Positions 33,521-44,992 of a stretch of DNA of 64,000 nucleotides are shown piece after piece. Source of the DNA: Lolium rigidum. Its lineage: Eukaryota; Streptophyta; Magnoliopsida; Poales; Poaceae. The stretch covers positions 224,648,043 to 224,712,042 of the forward strand of contig NC_061510.1 of the NCBI RefSeq assembly GCF_022539505.1, read 5' to 3'. The position numbers were made by a program, and so were the translations under genes. The notes beneath the pieces were generated by a model. That model ran no database searches, was not told the origin of the DNA, and saw nothing but the letters and a program-made list of their open reading frames with translations. Each line of letters opens with the position of its first letter. Within the stretch, counting starts at the first letter, position 1.

Positions 33521-33837
33521 TTAAGTGCAAACGGTCATGTAAAAACATACACAAGCAAATCAGAAGGGCATCTTTTTTCAGCCCTGCCCGCGTAGTACCG
33601 TAGCTATTTATTACGTCTCAGGCCCGTGTCGGTGTCGGGTGCGGGGGGCGGCGTGCTCTCTTTTCAGCGGGCGAGCAGCTCACATTGGCGGGCAGTGCAG
33701 GCAGACGTGCCATCGTTTCAGCAAACACGGGCATGCAAACGACCACGGGTCATGCTCATCCATTTAATTTTCTCACACGCCCCCTCCCCTTCTCCTTCTC
33801 TTTCACACGATGCCCCCGTCCACTCCCCTTCCTCTGG

Positions 33838-33845
33838 CTATTTAA
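33838..33845 (+). promoter_or_regulatory. TATA-like box of the 33930 ORF
   Basis: CTATTTAAGGG, about 90 bp upstream of the ATG, in a pyrimidine-rich leader. Confidence 0.45.
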
Positions 33846-33929
33846 GGGCACCCATCCCCTTCCTCTTCACCACTCACCACTACTCTCCTTCTCTCAAGCC
33901 GCAACCGTCCTATCCGTGCCCTAGCCACC

Positions 33930-34388
33930 ATGACCAAGCCCATGGCGTTCACCCACCCAACCTACCATCTCCCGGCGACCGTCCCAGAGCGCGAGTTCCC
34001 GGCGGGAGTGATTGTGGAGAACCAACTCCGTGTGTGGACCATTTCTAGGTGGAGGACTGGTAGGGAACTTGCGGAGGTATTCCTCTCGCAAGGCTACCGC
34101 CACCTCAACCTTCCTCGCGGCGCGCCGCCAATGTTCCACCTCGACGGGTACTTCGACGGGGACAACGGTCAACTCCAGATCGGCCTCACCGTCCGCTTCG
34201 TCAACCCCCACGACGCCTTCTTCCTTCTTGGGAAGGTGTTTTGGTGTGGATGCGAGTTCATCGCATTCACAACCTACAATATCTTCACCAATTTCCGTGC
34301 AATCTTCCCCTCTCTCGGGAACATGCACTCCCTCCCCTACAACTTCCACTACCCGCCCACCATCACCATCGAGGAGGAGGAGGAGTGA
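33930..34388 (+). CDS. Unrecognised 152-residue protein
   Basis: A clean single-exon ORF with a good start context (GCCACCATGACC), a TATA-like box about 90 bp upstream and a C-rich leader typical of grass genes. The sequence starts MTKPMAFTHPTYHLPATVP. The middle alternates charged and hydrophobic stretches (FHLDGYFDGDNGQLQIGLTVRF), then FFLLGKVFWCGCEFIAF, and it ends in a run of Glu. No signal peptide, transmembrane helix or known motif is clear to me. Codon use is GC-rich at third positions, unlike the AT-rich arrays next to it. It may be a small host gene, or a gene carried in a Mutator-like element, since a MULE transposase lies 3.3 kb upstream. I do not recognise the family and do not assign a function. 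Confidence 0.5.
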   Translation: MTKPMAFTHPTYHLPATVPEREFPAGVIVENQLRVWTISRWRTGRELAEVFLSQGYRHLNLPRGAPPMFHLDGYFDGDNGQLQIGLTVRFVNPHDAFFLLGKVFWCGCEFIAFTTYNIFTNFRAIFPSLGNMHSLPYNFHYPPTITIEEEEE

Positions 34389-35147
34389 CCACCGGAGGAG
34401 CCAAGCCAAGGAGGAGCCAAGGATGACGGCGTCGCGTCTTCTTTTAATGTTTTCTAGTTTTTATTATCTATTGTCGTTGTGTGTGTTTTTTATCGTGTGA
34501 GTTTGTATCGTGTGAGTTTGTACCGTGTGCTTGCTTGGGCATATATGCCCCACTTTATCTATTCTATTTAATTTCCATGTTTTATGAGTATTTTTATTTA
34601 ATTTTCATGTGGTCAAACATTTATGCATTTGGTAAAACATTTGTGCATCACATTGCTCAATCCTAACCCTTAAACATCTACAATCGAGAAAAGAGTGATA
34701 TGAAATGAAAAACCCAGGCCGTGCTTTACATTTAACTTAACGGGCCGGGCCGGAGGGTTAGGTCTCAATCCTTACCCTTTTTTTTCGTTTACGGACGCAG
34801 CCCGCTTTACATTTAGCTTAACGAGGCCGAGCCGGGCCCGGGCCGCTTCTCTTTTCCTCCACTTCTTTTCATCTATTTCTTTTTTATTTTTTTCTTTTGC
34901 TTCTCATTTTCTGTGCTCAAATTTGAATGTTACTCATTTTATTTACAAAACTTTATAATACAATTTGCTCATTGCCTTATATTGAAGGCTACATAACAAT
35001 GCACTTTGTTCTTCTATCACAAAAACAGTGCACATTGAACGGTAATTAACATTGCACAAAAACTAAATTGCAACTCATTCTTCACGGTCATCTAGATGGA
35101 AATCAAACAAGACCATGTGCCCTGTCATTCATATCTAACTGCATCGT
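34389..35147. other. Intergenic, no gene recognised
   Basis: A short duplicated phrase occurs about 80 bp apart (GCTTTACATTTAACTTAACG near 34724, GCTTTACATTTAGCTTAACG near 34803), each followed by a GGCCGGG-rich block. The rest is AT-rich with no coding signal. Confidence 0.45.
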
Positions 35148-35762
35148 CTATCGACTAATGATCAGCACATAAGCAATCCCAAGAGCAATTACACAAATAT
35201 AAAAGAATGCAGCCATCATATTATCCTGCTTCTTCAGAACCACGAGTTTCTTTATCTGCTTGTGCATCTGCTTCAGCTCATTCAACTCAGCTACCTTGAA
35301 TTCTTCCCCATTCCCAACAGTTGAAGCAAGCCCGCCGGTGGTGGGAGCTACAGATTTGTCCAACATCAGCCCCAGGGATGCGCCTTGACCTTGAATCCTA
35401 TCGATGTACTCGTCCAACCACTCAAAATGCTTGCAACTGTGTAGATCCTGAAACCAATTCCCAAATCAGAACGATGAACCATAATTCCCAAATCGGAAAT
35501 ATGAACCCTAATCCCCAAATCGGCACAAAAAGCAGAAATTGGACACACCAAAATGAAATTGGGAGAGGTATAACCAAGATCTGACCTTCCCCAGCTCTGG
35601 CTTGCTGTCGCACTTGACATAATCGCGCCCAAGATTGCCGTGCGTGTCGTACATGGTGACACGCCGCTTCAGGGGGGCGGTACGGGGGCAATCCGGGCAA
35701 CTCGTCATCGGCACTGGACCATATTGCGGCCAGCGGGATTGGGAGGATGAAGCGCTCGACAT
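35148..35762 (-). CDS. GRF zinc-finger protein with C-terminal membrane anchor (two exons)
   Basis: Exon 1 is 35586-35762 (59 codons, starts MSSASSSQSRWPQYGP) and exon 2 is 35148-35447; the phase-0 intron 35448-35585 has GT and AG ends. The joined protein has 158 residues. Exon 1 holds CPDC (residues 22-25) and YVKC (51); exon 2 begins with SCKHFEWLDEY, completing the Cys-rich GRF zinc finger, whose last part is normally CxxF/WxWxDE. A helical, Lys-rich stretch (about 108-133) follows, and a hydrophobic segment (about 136-155, FFYICVIALGIAYVLII) ends the protein, so it is probably tail-anchored. GRF fingers bind nucleic acid in several eukaryotic proteins, but the role of these short plant proteins is unknown. 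Similar genes are numerous in grasses and could be spread by transposons. The intact frame and splice sites support a real or recently real gene. Confidence 0.7.
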
Positions 35763-35930
35763 CTGCCGCCGCGATTTGTCGCCGGAGCCCGAGAAGAAGA
35801 GGGGAGAGGGGTGGAAGATGCGGGCAACGGTCGAAATGGTGGCGTTGGATGGCTCCGGGGAGTGGCGGCTCTGTTTTCTGTTGTTAGTTGTGGGTCCCAC
35901 GCCGTGACGTGGACAACTGGTGGGTCCCGC

Positions 35931-36018
35931 GCTTGAGGCCCCCTCGGCTGATGTGTATAAGTTGTGGGACCAGTGCTTGAGGCCCCTCGGCTGATGTGTA
36001 TAAGTTGTGGGACCCGCG
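35931..36018. repeat. 44-bp tandem duplication upstream of the GRF gene
   Basis: Two copies of a unit starting GCTTGAGGCCCC at 35931 and 35975, each containing GGCTGATGTGTATAAG. It lies about 170-250 bp upstream of the GRF start codon. Confidence 0.7.
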
Positions 36019-36204
36019 ACGATCACATAATACTACCACTAACCTGTGTCTGGGCCGACTGTCTCACATAGGCTATTTGGGCCATCTTAGCTGTCGCACG
36101 AGAGCTATTTCCACCAACAACGTCGCATTCTGGACGCGTTTCTCCAACGACGTCGCATAGGAGCTATTCGCCCCAGTATTATATTGATACAAAAAAATCA
36201 AGCA

Positions 36205-36620
36205 GGGTGACACCGAATGGAGATTCACTGGAATCTATTGTGAGCCGCAGACCGATCTGAGAATAAAAACCTGGGAGGTGCTTCGTTACTCCATGGTTAG
36301 GACAACCTCACGTGGATCTGTGCTGGACATTTTAACAAAATTTTGAGATCCACTGAGCAATGTGGTGGTAATGGTCGAAGTGTGTGCAGATGGATAATTT
36401 CAGAGGTTGTTTAGCTGACTGTGGGTTAGCAGACCTGGGGTTTTCAGGCTATCCAGGAGCAATAGGCGCGAATGAGAAGACAATATTCAGGCTCGATTGG
36501 ATCGTGCTACTTGTAGGGTTTGCCAGATTGTTCCCTGCAACAACAACAGTGGAACACATTCATACGGAGGAATCAGATCACCTTGCTCTCTTGGTCAAAG
36601 TGGTTGCTGAGCGAGTGGTA
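36205..36620 (+). pseudogene. LINE endonuclease scrap
   Basis: Plus-strand translation in changing frames gives the pattern of a plant LINE endonuclease: EWRFTGIYCEPQ, then QMDNFRGCLADCGLADLGFSGYPG, then LDWIV and EHIHTEESDHLALL. Compare the intact-looking order in the LINE at 11653-12492 (CIYGESRR, LQDLGFSGLPYTW, SDHCMVV). No RT follows; it is a short remnant. Confidence 0.6.
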
Positions 36621-36654
36621 CGTAGTGTTGGGAATGAGCAACTATCATTCAGGG

Positions 36655-37320
36655 GGGGTCAAAGGTCAATCCATGTACATGTGTGTCAAGGTGCAGGAAA
36701 CCCATTATAGAGTGGGAATATACAGAAAAGGAGACTATACATCTCTAACACCCCCCTTAAATTCATGGTGGATCAACAATATTGAGTTTGGAGAGGAAGA
36801 AGCTATATTGCGCTCTAGTCTGGGCCTTCGCAAAGAAGTCTGCTAGCTGTAACTCTAAAGGCACAATACATACTGAAGAGCGAGAACCTGATCCTGCACA
36901 GCAGCACACACAAAGGAGGCATCAACACCTATGTGCTTGGTGAGCTCATGCTTCACCGGGTCACGCGCAATGTTGATAGCACCAGTACCATCAAACAAGA
37001 GAGGAGTTGGGGCGGTAGCAGAAATCCCAATGTCCGCCAGTAACCAACGTAAACAAGTCACATCTGCCGTCAAAAGAGCCATCGCTCGTAACTCAGCCTC
37101 AACATTCGAACGGGGGACTGGTCTGTTTCTTTATCTTCCAAGCAATGAGAGAACCACCAAGAAAAACATAGTAGGCAGAAAGAGACCGGCGATCCGATGG
37201 ATCACTAGCCCACGTAGCATCTGAGTAGACCGGAGCTGGAAGGAGCTGGAACAAGGAAAGAAACAAGCTAGCAATGGAATGCTGCATGGAGGGAGTAAAC
37301 AAAACATAGTTCATTGTACC
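36655..37320 (-). pseudogene. Copia pol 3' end (RNase H) with start of 3' LTR
   Basis: Minus-strand Copia RNase H: YSDATWASDPSDRRSLSAYYVFLGG, then AMALLTADVTCLRWLL, then HELTKHIGVDASFV and, after a frameshift, ELQLADFFAKA, which is the C-terminal end of Copia pol. A polypurine tract (TTTAAGGGGGG on the minus strand) and TGTTAGAGATGTATAGTC follow at 36750 downward, the expected LTR start. The LTR remnant is short (to about 36655). Upstream pol is missing to the right of 37320. Confidence 0.7.
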
Positions 37321-38599
37321 ACCTAGTTGTATTGAACAATTTTTGGTTACAGATATTGCCAGGCTTTATAAATAAATAAATGCAGTTCCCCCCCCCCCTC
37401 AAAAAAGAAACATTATTTGTTGTATTGTTGATGAACAAGTTGTTTGGTTGTATTATTGATGAACAAGTTTGTCCTATTTGCTTGGGTTGTAATAATAACT
37501 AGATAATTTATCGTAGATTTATTTTTGTTTGTTTGATCTTCTTGATTCTATAATTGTGTGTGTATGTTGTTTGCGTTGTTTGCGCGCATTATAATTTGCA
37601 ACGTCTGGTAAAGTTATGCTTTCTCCCGCCAGCGCGTGCTGCAAATGGCTGCCTCCGATGCAGGTCGTGTCGATATTGCACACTGTATCAGGTTGCAACT
37701 CGCTGCCAACGCAATATAGCGTGCCAGATTTTGGCGCGACTGTTGGAGTTGCTCTTACATCCAGATTTTTCACGGTTCCCTAATTTCATGGATACAATCC
37801 TAAACAATGTGTATATATACATCATCAAATTCTTTGTCTCACAAACCACTTTATATATCAAGAACACCAGTCGCTAATATTTTTGAAAATCAAGAGGCAA
37901 AGGTGGCAACCGAAACATCTTTTTTAGTACACATATACAACAACAACAACATTTGGGGCATGCGGACCTCTTTTTTGCATAGGCTGGGAAGCGAGCCGTT
38001 TGGTTAGCTGGGTTTCTCCACCTTGTTGCACGAACCGGGTTTTAAAGTACATCGGGCCAGGTCCCGGAGGATTTCCCAAAATGACCGCTTTTATCGGGCA
38101 TGTCCCGTTGTCTTCATCTTTCCGCTCGATGGATGCAACCTCTGCACGTGGAATCGGTTACGCTCAATCTGCCTTAAACTACTCCACACACCATCTCTTC
38201 AAATCAACACAACCATACTCTGAATCAAAATAAGTTACGTCTGTCGTAAATCGTCAATTTTGTGTATAAAGTTTTGAGAGAATTTTGCCAAATTTGTCGC
38301 ACACGCTCAACCATTTGAAATTTCCTTTGAGTAGTAGGTTCACCTCACTATTCCGCATGACTTTCGTGTTGAAGGTTTTTTTGTTTTGGTGGACATAGAC
38401 GGGTAGATATGATTCACTAGTATATTATAATTTGCACGTATGTGTGAGTATATTTTGGAGTATGTTTGTGATGTGTGCATTTTGCATCATCATTATTGCT
38501 ACATATAGAGTTAGTTTTCATTGTTATTGGACTTCACACATTATTATTTATGCATTTTTAGATGATTTGCGGGAATTTCCTACAAAGTCCCCTTCTTGG
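37321..38599. other. Intergenic, nothing recognised
   Basis: No gene, no clear repeat. Contains a C-run (about 37387-37399). Confidence 0.45.
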
Positions 38600-39289
38600 T
38601 ATTTAATTCCTGAGAGGTAGAAAACCTCCCTTTTCATATTTTATTTGTTTCAGGACTTTCTGAATCACAAAAAATCGAGGGAAAATTACCCGATCAGTTT
38701 CACCCGAAGGAATGCCGTGAGCGAAAGAAGCACGCGAGAGGGGCCACGAGGTGCAAATGAGCACAGGTGGCGCGACCCAACTTCCTGGTCGTGCCATCCA
38801 CCCTCGTTCGCACCTCAGACATCATTCCGGCCCCCCTTTTATCCCAAACACTCCGTTTCGCCCAAAAACCTAAGCCATATTTTCCCGAGATTTATTGAGG
38901 TGGCGAGGGAGGCGAAAGTCCTCTCCTATTCCGGGAGAGGGCAGATCATGCTGCACCGGTGCCTCTGATGAAGGGGAAACTGACGCCATCGACATCCCCA
39001 CTCCTCCTTGGCTTGGGAGGAGGCATCTGCATCGACATCTCCACCAGCACCATCATCATCACCATCACCATCTACGCGATCAACGTCATCCACCTCATAG
39101 TTTGTGTTGAATTGAACCCTGGATATTGTTTTCAGTGTTGTTGCATGTTTGTGGTTGGTACTTTGTCATTATTTAGTGGGGCAATTATATATTCAGATTG
39201 TGTTGGAACCATTATGCCTTTGGTCCATATAATGTTTGTCACTTGTGAGTAGTTCCCATGTTCTTGAGGGCATATGATGATCTGGCTAT
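38600..39289 (+). repeat. Gypsy LTR remnant, left part, interrupted by element B
   Basis: GC-rich middle with the phrase GGAAACTGACGCCATCGACA and a CATCATCACCATC microsatellite, as in the LTR of element A. It stops at the GCTAT target copy (39285-39289) of element B and continues at 48890. Its left boundary is uncertain. Confidence 0.55.
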
Positions 39290-40890
39290 TGATGGCGCGT
39301 GAGGCACACGTCCGTTGGGAACCCCAAGAGGAAGGTGTGATGCGCACAGCAGCAAGTTTTCCCTCGGTAAGAAACCAAGGTTATCGAACCAGTAGGAGAT
39401 GAAGGCCACGTGAAGGTTGTTGGTGAAGGAGTGTAGTGCGGCGCAACACCAGGGATTCCGGCGCCAACGTGGAACCTGCACAACACAATCAAAATACTTT
39501 GCCCCAACTTAACAGTGAGGTTGTCAATCTCACCGGCTTGATGTAAACAAAGGATTAAACGTATGGTGTGGAGAATGATGTTTGTTTGCAAAGAACAGTA
39601 GAGAACAATGATTGCAGTAGATTGTATTTCAGATGTAAAAGAATGGACCGGGGTCCACAGTTCACTAGTGGTGTCTCTCCAATAAGATAAATAGCATGTT
39701 GGGTGAACAAATTACAGTTGGGCAATTGACAAATAGAGAGGGCATAACAATGCACATGCATATCATGATGACTACTATGAGATTTACTTAGGGTATTACG
39801 ACAAAGAACATAGACCGCTATCCAGCATGCATCTATGCCTAAAAAGTCCACCTTCGGGTTAGCATCCGCACCCCTTCCAAGTATTAAGTTGCAAACAACG
39901 GACAATTGCATTAAGTACCGTGCGTAATGTAAACAATACAAATATCCTTAGACAAAGCATTGATGTTTTATCCCTAGTGGCAACAAGCACATCCACAACC
40001 TTAGAACTTTCTATCACCGTCCCGCATTCAATGGAGGCATGAACCCACTATCGAGCATAAATACTCCCTCTTGGAGTCACAAGTATCAACTTGGCCAGAG
40101 CCTCTACTAGCAACGGAGAGCATGCAAGATCATAAACAACACATATATGATAGATCGATAATAAACTTGACATAGTATTCCATATTCATCGGATCCCAAA
40201 AAACACAACATGTAGCATTACAATAAGATGATCTTGATCATGATAGGCAGCTCACAAGATCTAAACATGATAGCACAATAGGAGAAGACAACCATCTAGC
40301 AAATGATATGGACCCATAGTCCAAGGATGAACTACTCACGCATCAGTCCGGAGGCGGGCATGGTGATGTAGAGCCCTCCGGTGATGATTCCCCTCTTCGG
40401 CAGGGTGTCGGAGGCGATCTTCAGAACCCCCCGAGGTAGGGTTGACGGCGGCGGCTTCTCAGTATGTTTTCTCGTATCGTGGCTCTCGGTACTAGGGTTT
40501 TCGCGACGGAAGGATTATTTAGGCGAAGGGGCAGAGTTGGGGGATGCTCGAGGGGCCCACCCCATAAGGTGGCGCGGCCAGGGGTGGGGCCGCGCCCCCC
40601 TATGGTGTGGCCGCCTCGTCGCCCCTCTCCGTCTCCTCTTCGGTGTTCTGGAAGGCTCCGTGGAAAATAAGACCGTGGGCTTTTGTTTCGTCCAATTCCG
40701 AGAATATTTCCTATGTAGGATTTCTGAAACCAAAAACAGCAGAAAACAGGAACTGGAGCTTCGGCATATTGTTAATAGTTTAGTGCCGGAAAATGCATCA
40801 AAATGATATAAAGTGTATATAAAACATGTGAGTATTGTCATAAAACTAGCATGGAACATAAAAAATTATAGATACGTTTGAGACGTATCA
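39290..40890 (-). repeat. Element B 3' LTR
   Basis: 1601 bp. Preceded (minus sense) by a polypurine tract AAGCTTGGGGATGCT at 40891-40905. Confidence 0.85.
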
Positions 40891-40905
40891 AGCATCCCCA
40901 AGCTT

Positions 40906-43900
40906 AGTTCCTACTCGCCCTCTAGTAGGTAAACGATAACAAGGATAATTTCTGAAGTGACATGCTACTATCATAATCTTGATCAATACGATTGTAAAGC
41001 ATATGAGATGAATGAAGTGATTCAAAGCAATGGTAAAGATAATGACTAAACAACTGAATCATATAGCAAAGACTTTTCATGAATAGTTGATGTCTACGGG
41101 TGCTTCTATTCTTGTAGACAGTGTTGGGCCTCCAAGAGCAGAGGTTTGTAGAACAGCAGCAAGTTTCCCTTAAGTGGATCACCCAAAGTTTATCGAACTC
41201 AGGGAGGAAGAGGTCAAAGATATCCCTCTCAAGCAACCACTGCAATCACGATACAAGAAGTCTCTTGTGTCCCCAACACACCTAATACACTTGTCAGATG
41301 TATAGGTGCACTAGTTCGGCGAAGAGATAGTGAAATACAAGTAATATGGATGGATATGAGTGGTAATAACAATCTGAATAAAATATGGCAGCAAGCAAAC
41401 ATGCAATAGAACAGTAAATAAACGGAGTTTCGATGCTTAGAAGCAAGGCCTAGGGATCCTACTTTCACTAGTGGACACTCTCAACTATGATCACATAATA
41501 AAACCACTCTACACTCTCTTGTTGGATGATGAACACCACTAATTGTGTAGGGCTACAAGAGCACCTCAATGCCGGAGTTAACAAGCTCCACAACATTCAA
41601 TGTTCATATTTAAATAACCTTAGAGTGCATGATAGATCATTGCAATTACACCGAGTACTAACATAACATGCACAGTGTCACCATCACACTATGAAGGAGG
41701 AATAGATCACATCAATACTATCATAGCAATAATTAACTTCATAATTTACAAGAGATTACAATCATAACCTACGCCAAGTACTACACGATGCACACACTGT
41801 CACCATTACACCGTGGAGGAGGAATAGAGTACTTTAATAACATCACCATAGTAACACATAGATGAATAGTGATACAAAGCTCATATGAATCTCAATCATG
41901 TAAGGCAGCTCATGAGATCATTGTATTGAAGTACATAGGAGAGAGATTAACCACATAGCTACCGGTACAGCCCTTAGCCTCGATGGAGAACTACTCCCTC
42001 CTCATGGGAGACAGCAGCGGTGATGAAGATGGCGGTGGTGTCGATGGAGATGCCTTCCGGGGGCACTTCCCCGTCCCGGCGGCGTGCCGGAACAGAGACT
42101 CCTGTCCCCCAGATCTTGGCTTTGTGATGGCGGCGGCTCTGGAAGGTTTCTCGTACCGTGGCTTTTTTCGTATCGAGGTTTTAGGTCGAGGAGGCTTAAA
42201 TAGGCGAAGAGGCGGAGTCGGAGGGCTGACGGGGCAGCCACACAGTAGGGGGGCGCCCCCCTGGGCCGCTCCGCCCTGTCATCTGGTGGCCCTGTGGCCC
42301 ACCAATGGTCCTTCCCGGGTGTTCTAGAAGCTTCGTGGAATTCTAAGATGCTGGGCGTTGATTTCGTCCGATTCCGAGAATATTTCCTTACTAGGATTTC
42401 TGAAACCAAAAACAGCAGAAAACAACAACTGGCCCTTCGGCATCTCGTCAATAGGTTAGTTCCGGAAAACGCATAATAATGACATATAATGTGTATAAAA
42501 CATGTGTGTATCATCATAAAAGTAGCATGGAACATAAGAAATTATAGATACGTTTGAGACGTATCAATAGTACTGTCAAGACAAGCATCAACAAGTCTTG
42601 CATAAGAGTTAACTCATAAAGCAATAGATTCTTAATAGAAGGTTTTGAAACAACACAAAGGAAGATATAAGTTTCAGTAGTTGCTTTCAACTTTCAACAT
42701 GTATATCTCATGGATAATTGTCAACACAAAGTAATATGATGAGTGCAAATAAGCAAGTATGTAAGAATCAATGCACACAGTTGACACAAGTGTTTGCTTC
42801 TAAGATAGAAAGAAGTAGGTAAACTGACTCAACATAAAGTAAAAGAAAGGCCCTTCGCAGAGGGAAGCTAGAGCTTTTTATTTTGAAAACATGGAAACAA
42901 TTTTGTCAACGGTAGTAATAATTCATATGTGTTATGCATAAAACCTCCTATAAGTTGCAAGCCTCATGCATCGAATACCAATAGTGCTCACACCTTGTCC
43001 TAATTAGCTTGGATTTCCATGGATTATCATTGCATTACATATGTTTCAACCAAGTGTTACAAAGGGGTACCTCTATGCCACCTGTACAACGGTCCAAGGA
43101 GATAAATCGCATTTGATTTCTCGATTTTGATAGATCTCAACTTGAGGACATCCATACCGGGACAACATAGAAAACAGATAATGGACTGCTCTTTTATGCT
43201 TTAAGCATTCAACAACAGATAATATTCTCATAAGAGATTTGAGGATTAATGTCCAAGCTGAAACTTCCACCATGATACATGGCTTTGGTTGGCGGCCCAA
43301 TGTTCTTCTCTAACAATGTGCATACTCAAACCATTCAACTCATGGCAAATCTCCCTTACTTCAGACAAGATGAACATGCATAGCAACTCACATGATATTC
43401 AACAAAGGTGTAACAGGTTGATGGCGTCCCCAGAAACATGGTTACCGCTCAACAAGCAACTTATAAGAAATAAGATACATAAGCGACATATTCTTTACCA
43501 CAATAGTTTTTAGGCTACTTCCCCATGAGCTATGTATTGCAAAGACAAGGAATGAATTTTTTTAAAGGTAGCTCACAAGCAATTTACTTGGAATGGCAGA
43601 AAAATACCACATAGTAGGTAGTTATGGTGGACACAAATGACATAGGTTTTGGCTCAAGATTTTGGATGCACGAGAAGCATTCCCTCTCAGTACAAGGCTT
43701 TGGCTAGCAAGGTTGTTTGAAGCAAACACAAGTATGAACCGGCACAGCAAAACTTACATAAGAACATATTGCAAGCATTATAAGACTCTACACTGTCTTC
43801 CTTGTTGTTCAAACACTTTTACCGTGAAAATATCTAGACTTTAGAGAGACCAATCATGCAAACCAAATTTCAACAAGCTCTACGGTAGTTCTCCACTAAT

Positions 43901-44992
43901 AGGTTTAAACTACATGATGCAAGAGCTTAAACATGATCTACTTGAGAGCTCAAAACAATTGCCAAGTATCATATTATTCAAGACAATATACCAATTACCA
44001 CATGAAGCATTTTCTGTTTCCAACCAAATAGCAATGAAGCGGCTTTAAGCTTTCGCCATGAACATTAAAGTAAAACTAAGAACACCAGTGTTCAATATGA
44101 AAAAGCGGAGTGTGTCTTTCTCCCACACAAGGAATGCTAGGATTCGAATTTATTCAAACATAAACAAAAATAAAAATAAAAACACAGACGCTCCAAGTAA
44201 AGCACATAAGATGTGACGGAATAAAAATATAGTTTCGCTAGAGGTGACCTGATAAGTGGTTGATGAAGAAGGGGATGCCTTGGGCATCCCCAAGCTTAGA
44301 TGCTTGAGTCTTCTTGAAATATGCAGGGATGAACCACGGGGGCATCCCCAAGCTTATACTTTTCACTCTTCTTGATCATATTATATCATCCTCCTCTCTT
44401 GATCCTTGAAAACTTCCTCCACACCAAACTCAAAACAATCTCATTAGAGGGTTAGTGCATAATCAAAAATTCACATGTTCAGAGAGGACACAATCATTCC
44501 CAACACTTCTGGACATTACCCAAGGCTACTAAAATTTAATGGAGCAAAGAAATCCACTCAAACATAGTAAAGGAGGCAATGTGTAATAAAAGGCAGAATC
44601 TGTCAAAACAGAACAGTCCGTAAAGACTAATTTTTTCGAGGCACTTAACATGCTCAGATGAATAAGCTCAAATTGAATGAAAGTTGCGTACATATCTGAA
44701 GATTACTCATGAATCTTTGCAGATTTTTTAGACTCTCCTACAGAGAGATCAACTCAAATTCGTGACAGCTAAAAATTTGTTTCTGCGCAGAAATCCAAAT
44801 CTAGTATCAACCTTCTATCAAAGACTTTACTTGGCACAACAATGCAATAAAGTAAAGATACAAAGGTATTGCTACAGTAGTAACAAGAACCTTGACTCAA
44901 ATATAAAACAAAAATTGCAGAAATAAAATAATAAGTTGTCTCCCATAAGCGCTTTTCTTTAACGCCTTTCAGCTAGGCACAGAAAGTGTAAA
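40906..44992 (-). other. Element B long non-coding internal tail
   Basis: After removing the solo LTR about 2.6 kb remain between the protease stop and the polypurine tract. No pol domain is readable on either strand. The phrase AAGCTTGGGGATGCC, resembling a polypurine tract, occurs again at about 44287-44301 and 44341-44356. Element D has a tail of about the same size with recognisably the same sequence. Confidence 0.6.
41088..42566 (-). mobile_element. Solo LTR inside element B
   Basis: 1479 bp flanked by ATAGT (41083-41087 and 42567-42571). It begins TGATACGTCTCAAACG on the minus strand, like the B LTRs, but ends GTAGACATCA rather than CGCCATCA, so it belongs to a related subfamily. No internal region remains: a product of recombination between two LTRs. 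Confidence 0.88.

Noticed and set aside
37930..38240. Overlapping short plus-strand frames as a gene
   Set aside because: Short, mutually overlapping, no motif, no promoter or splice evidence.
40381..40859. Open frames inside LTRs (also 41983-42535, 48376-48853 and 59109-59453)
   Set aside because: They fall in the GC-rich promoter part of LTRs, occur at the same place in each LTR copy and have no gene features.
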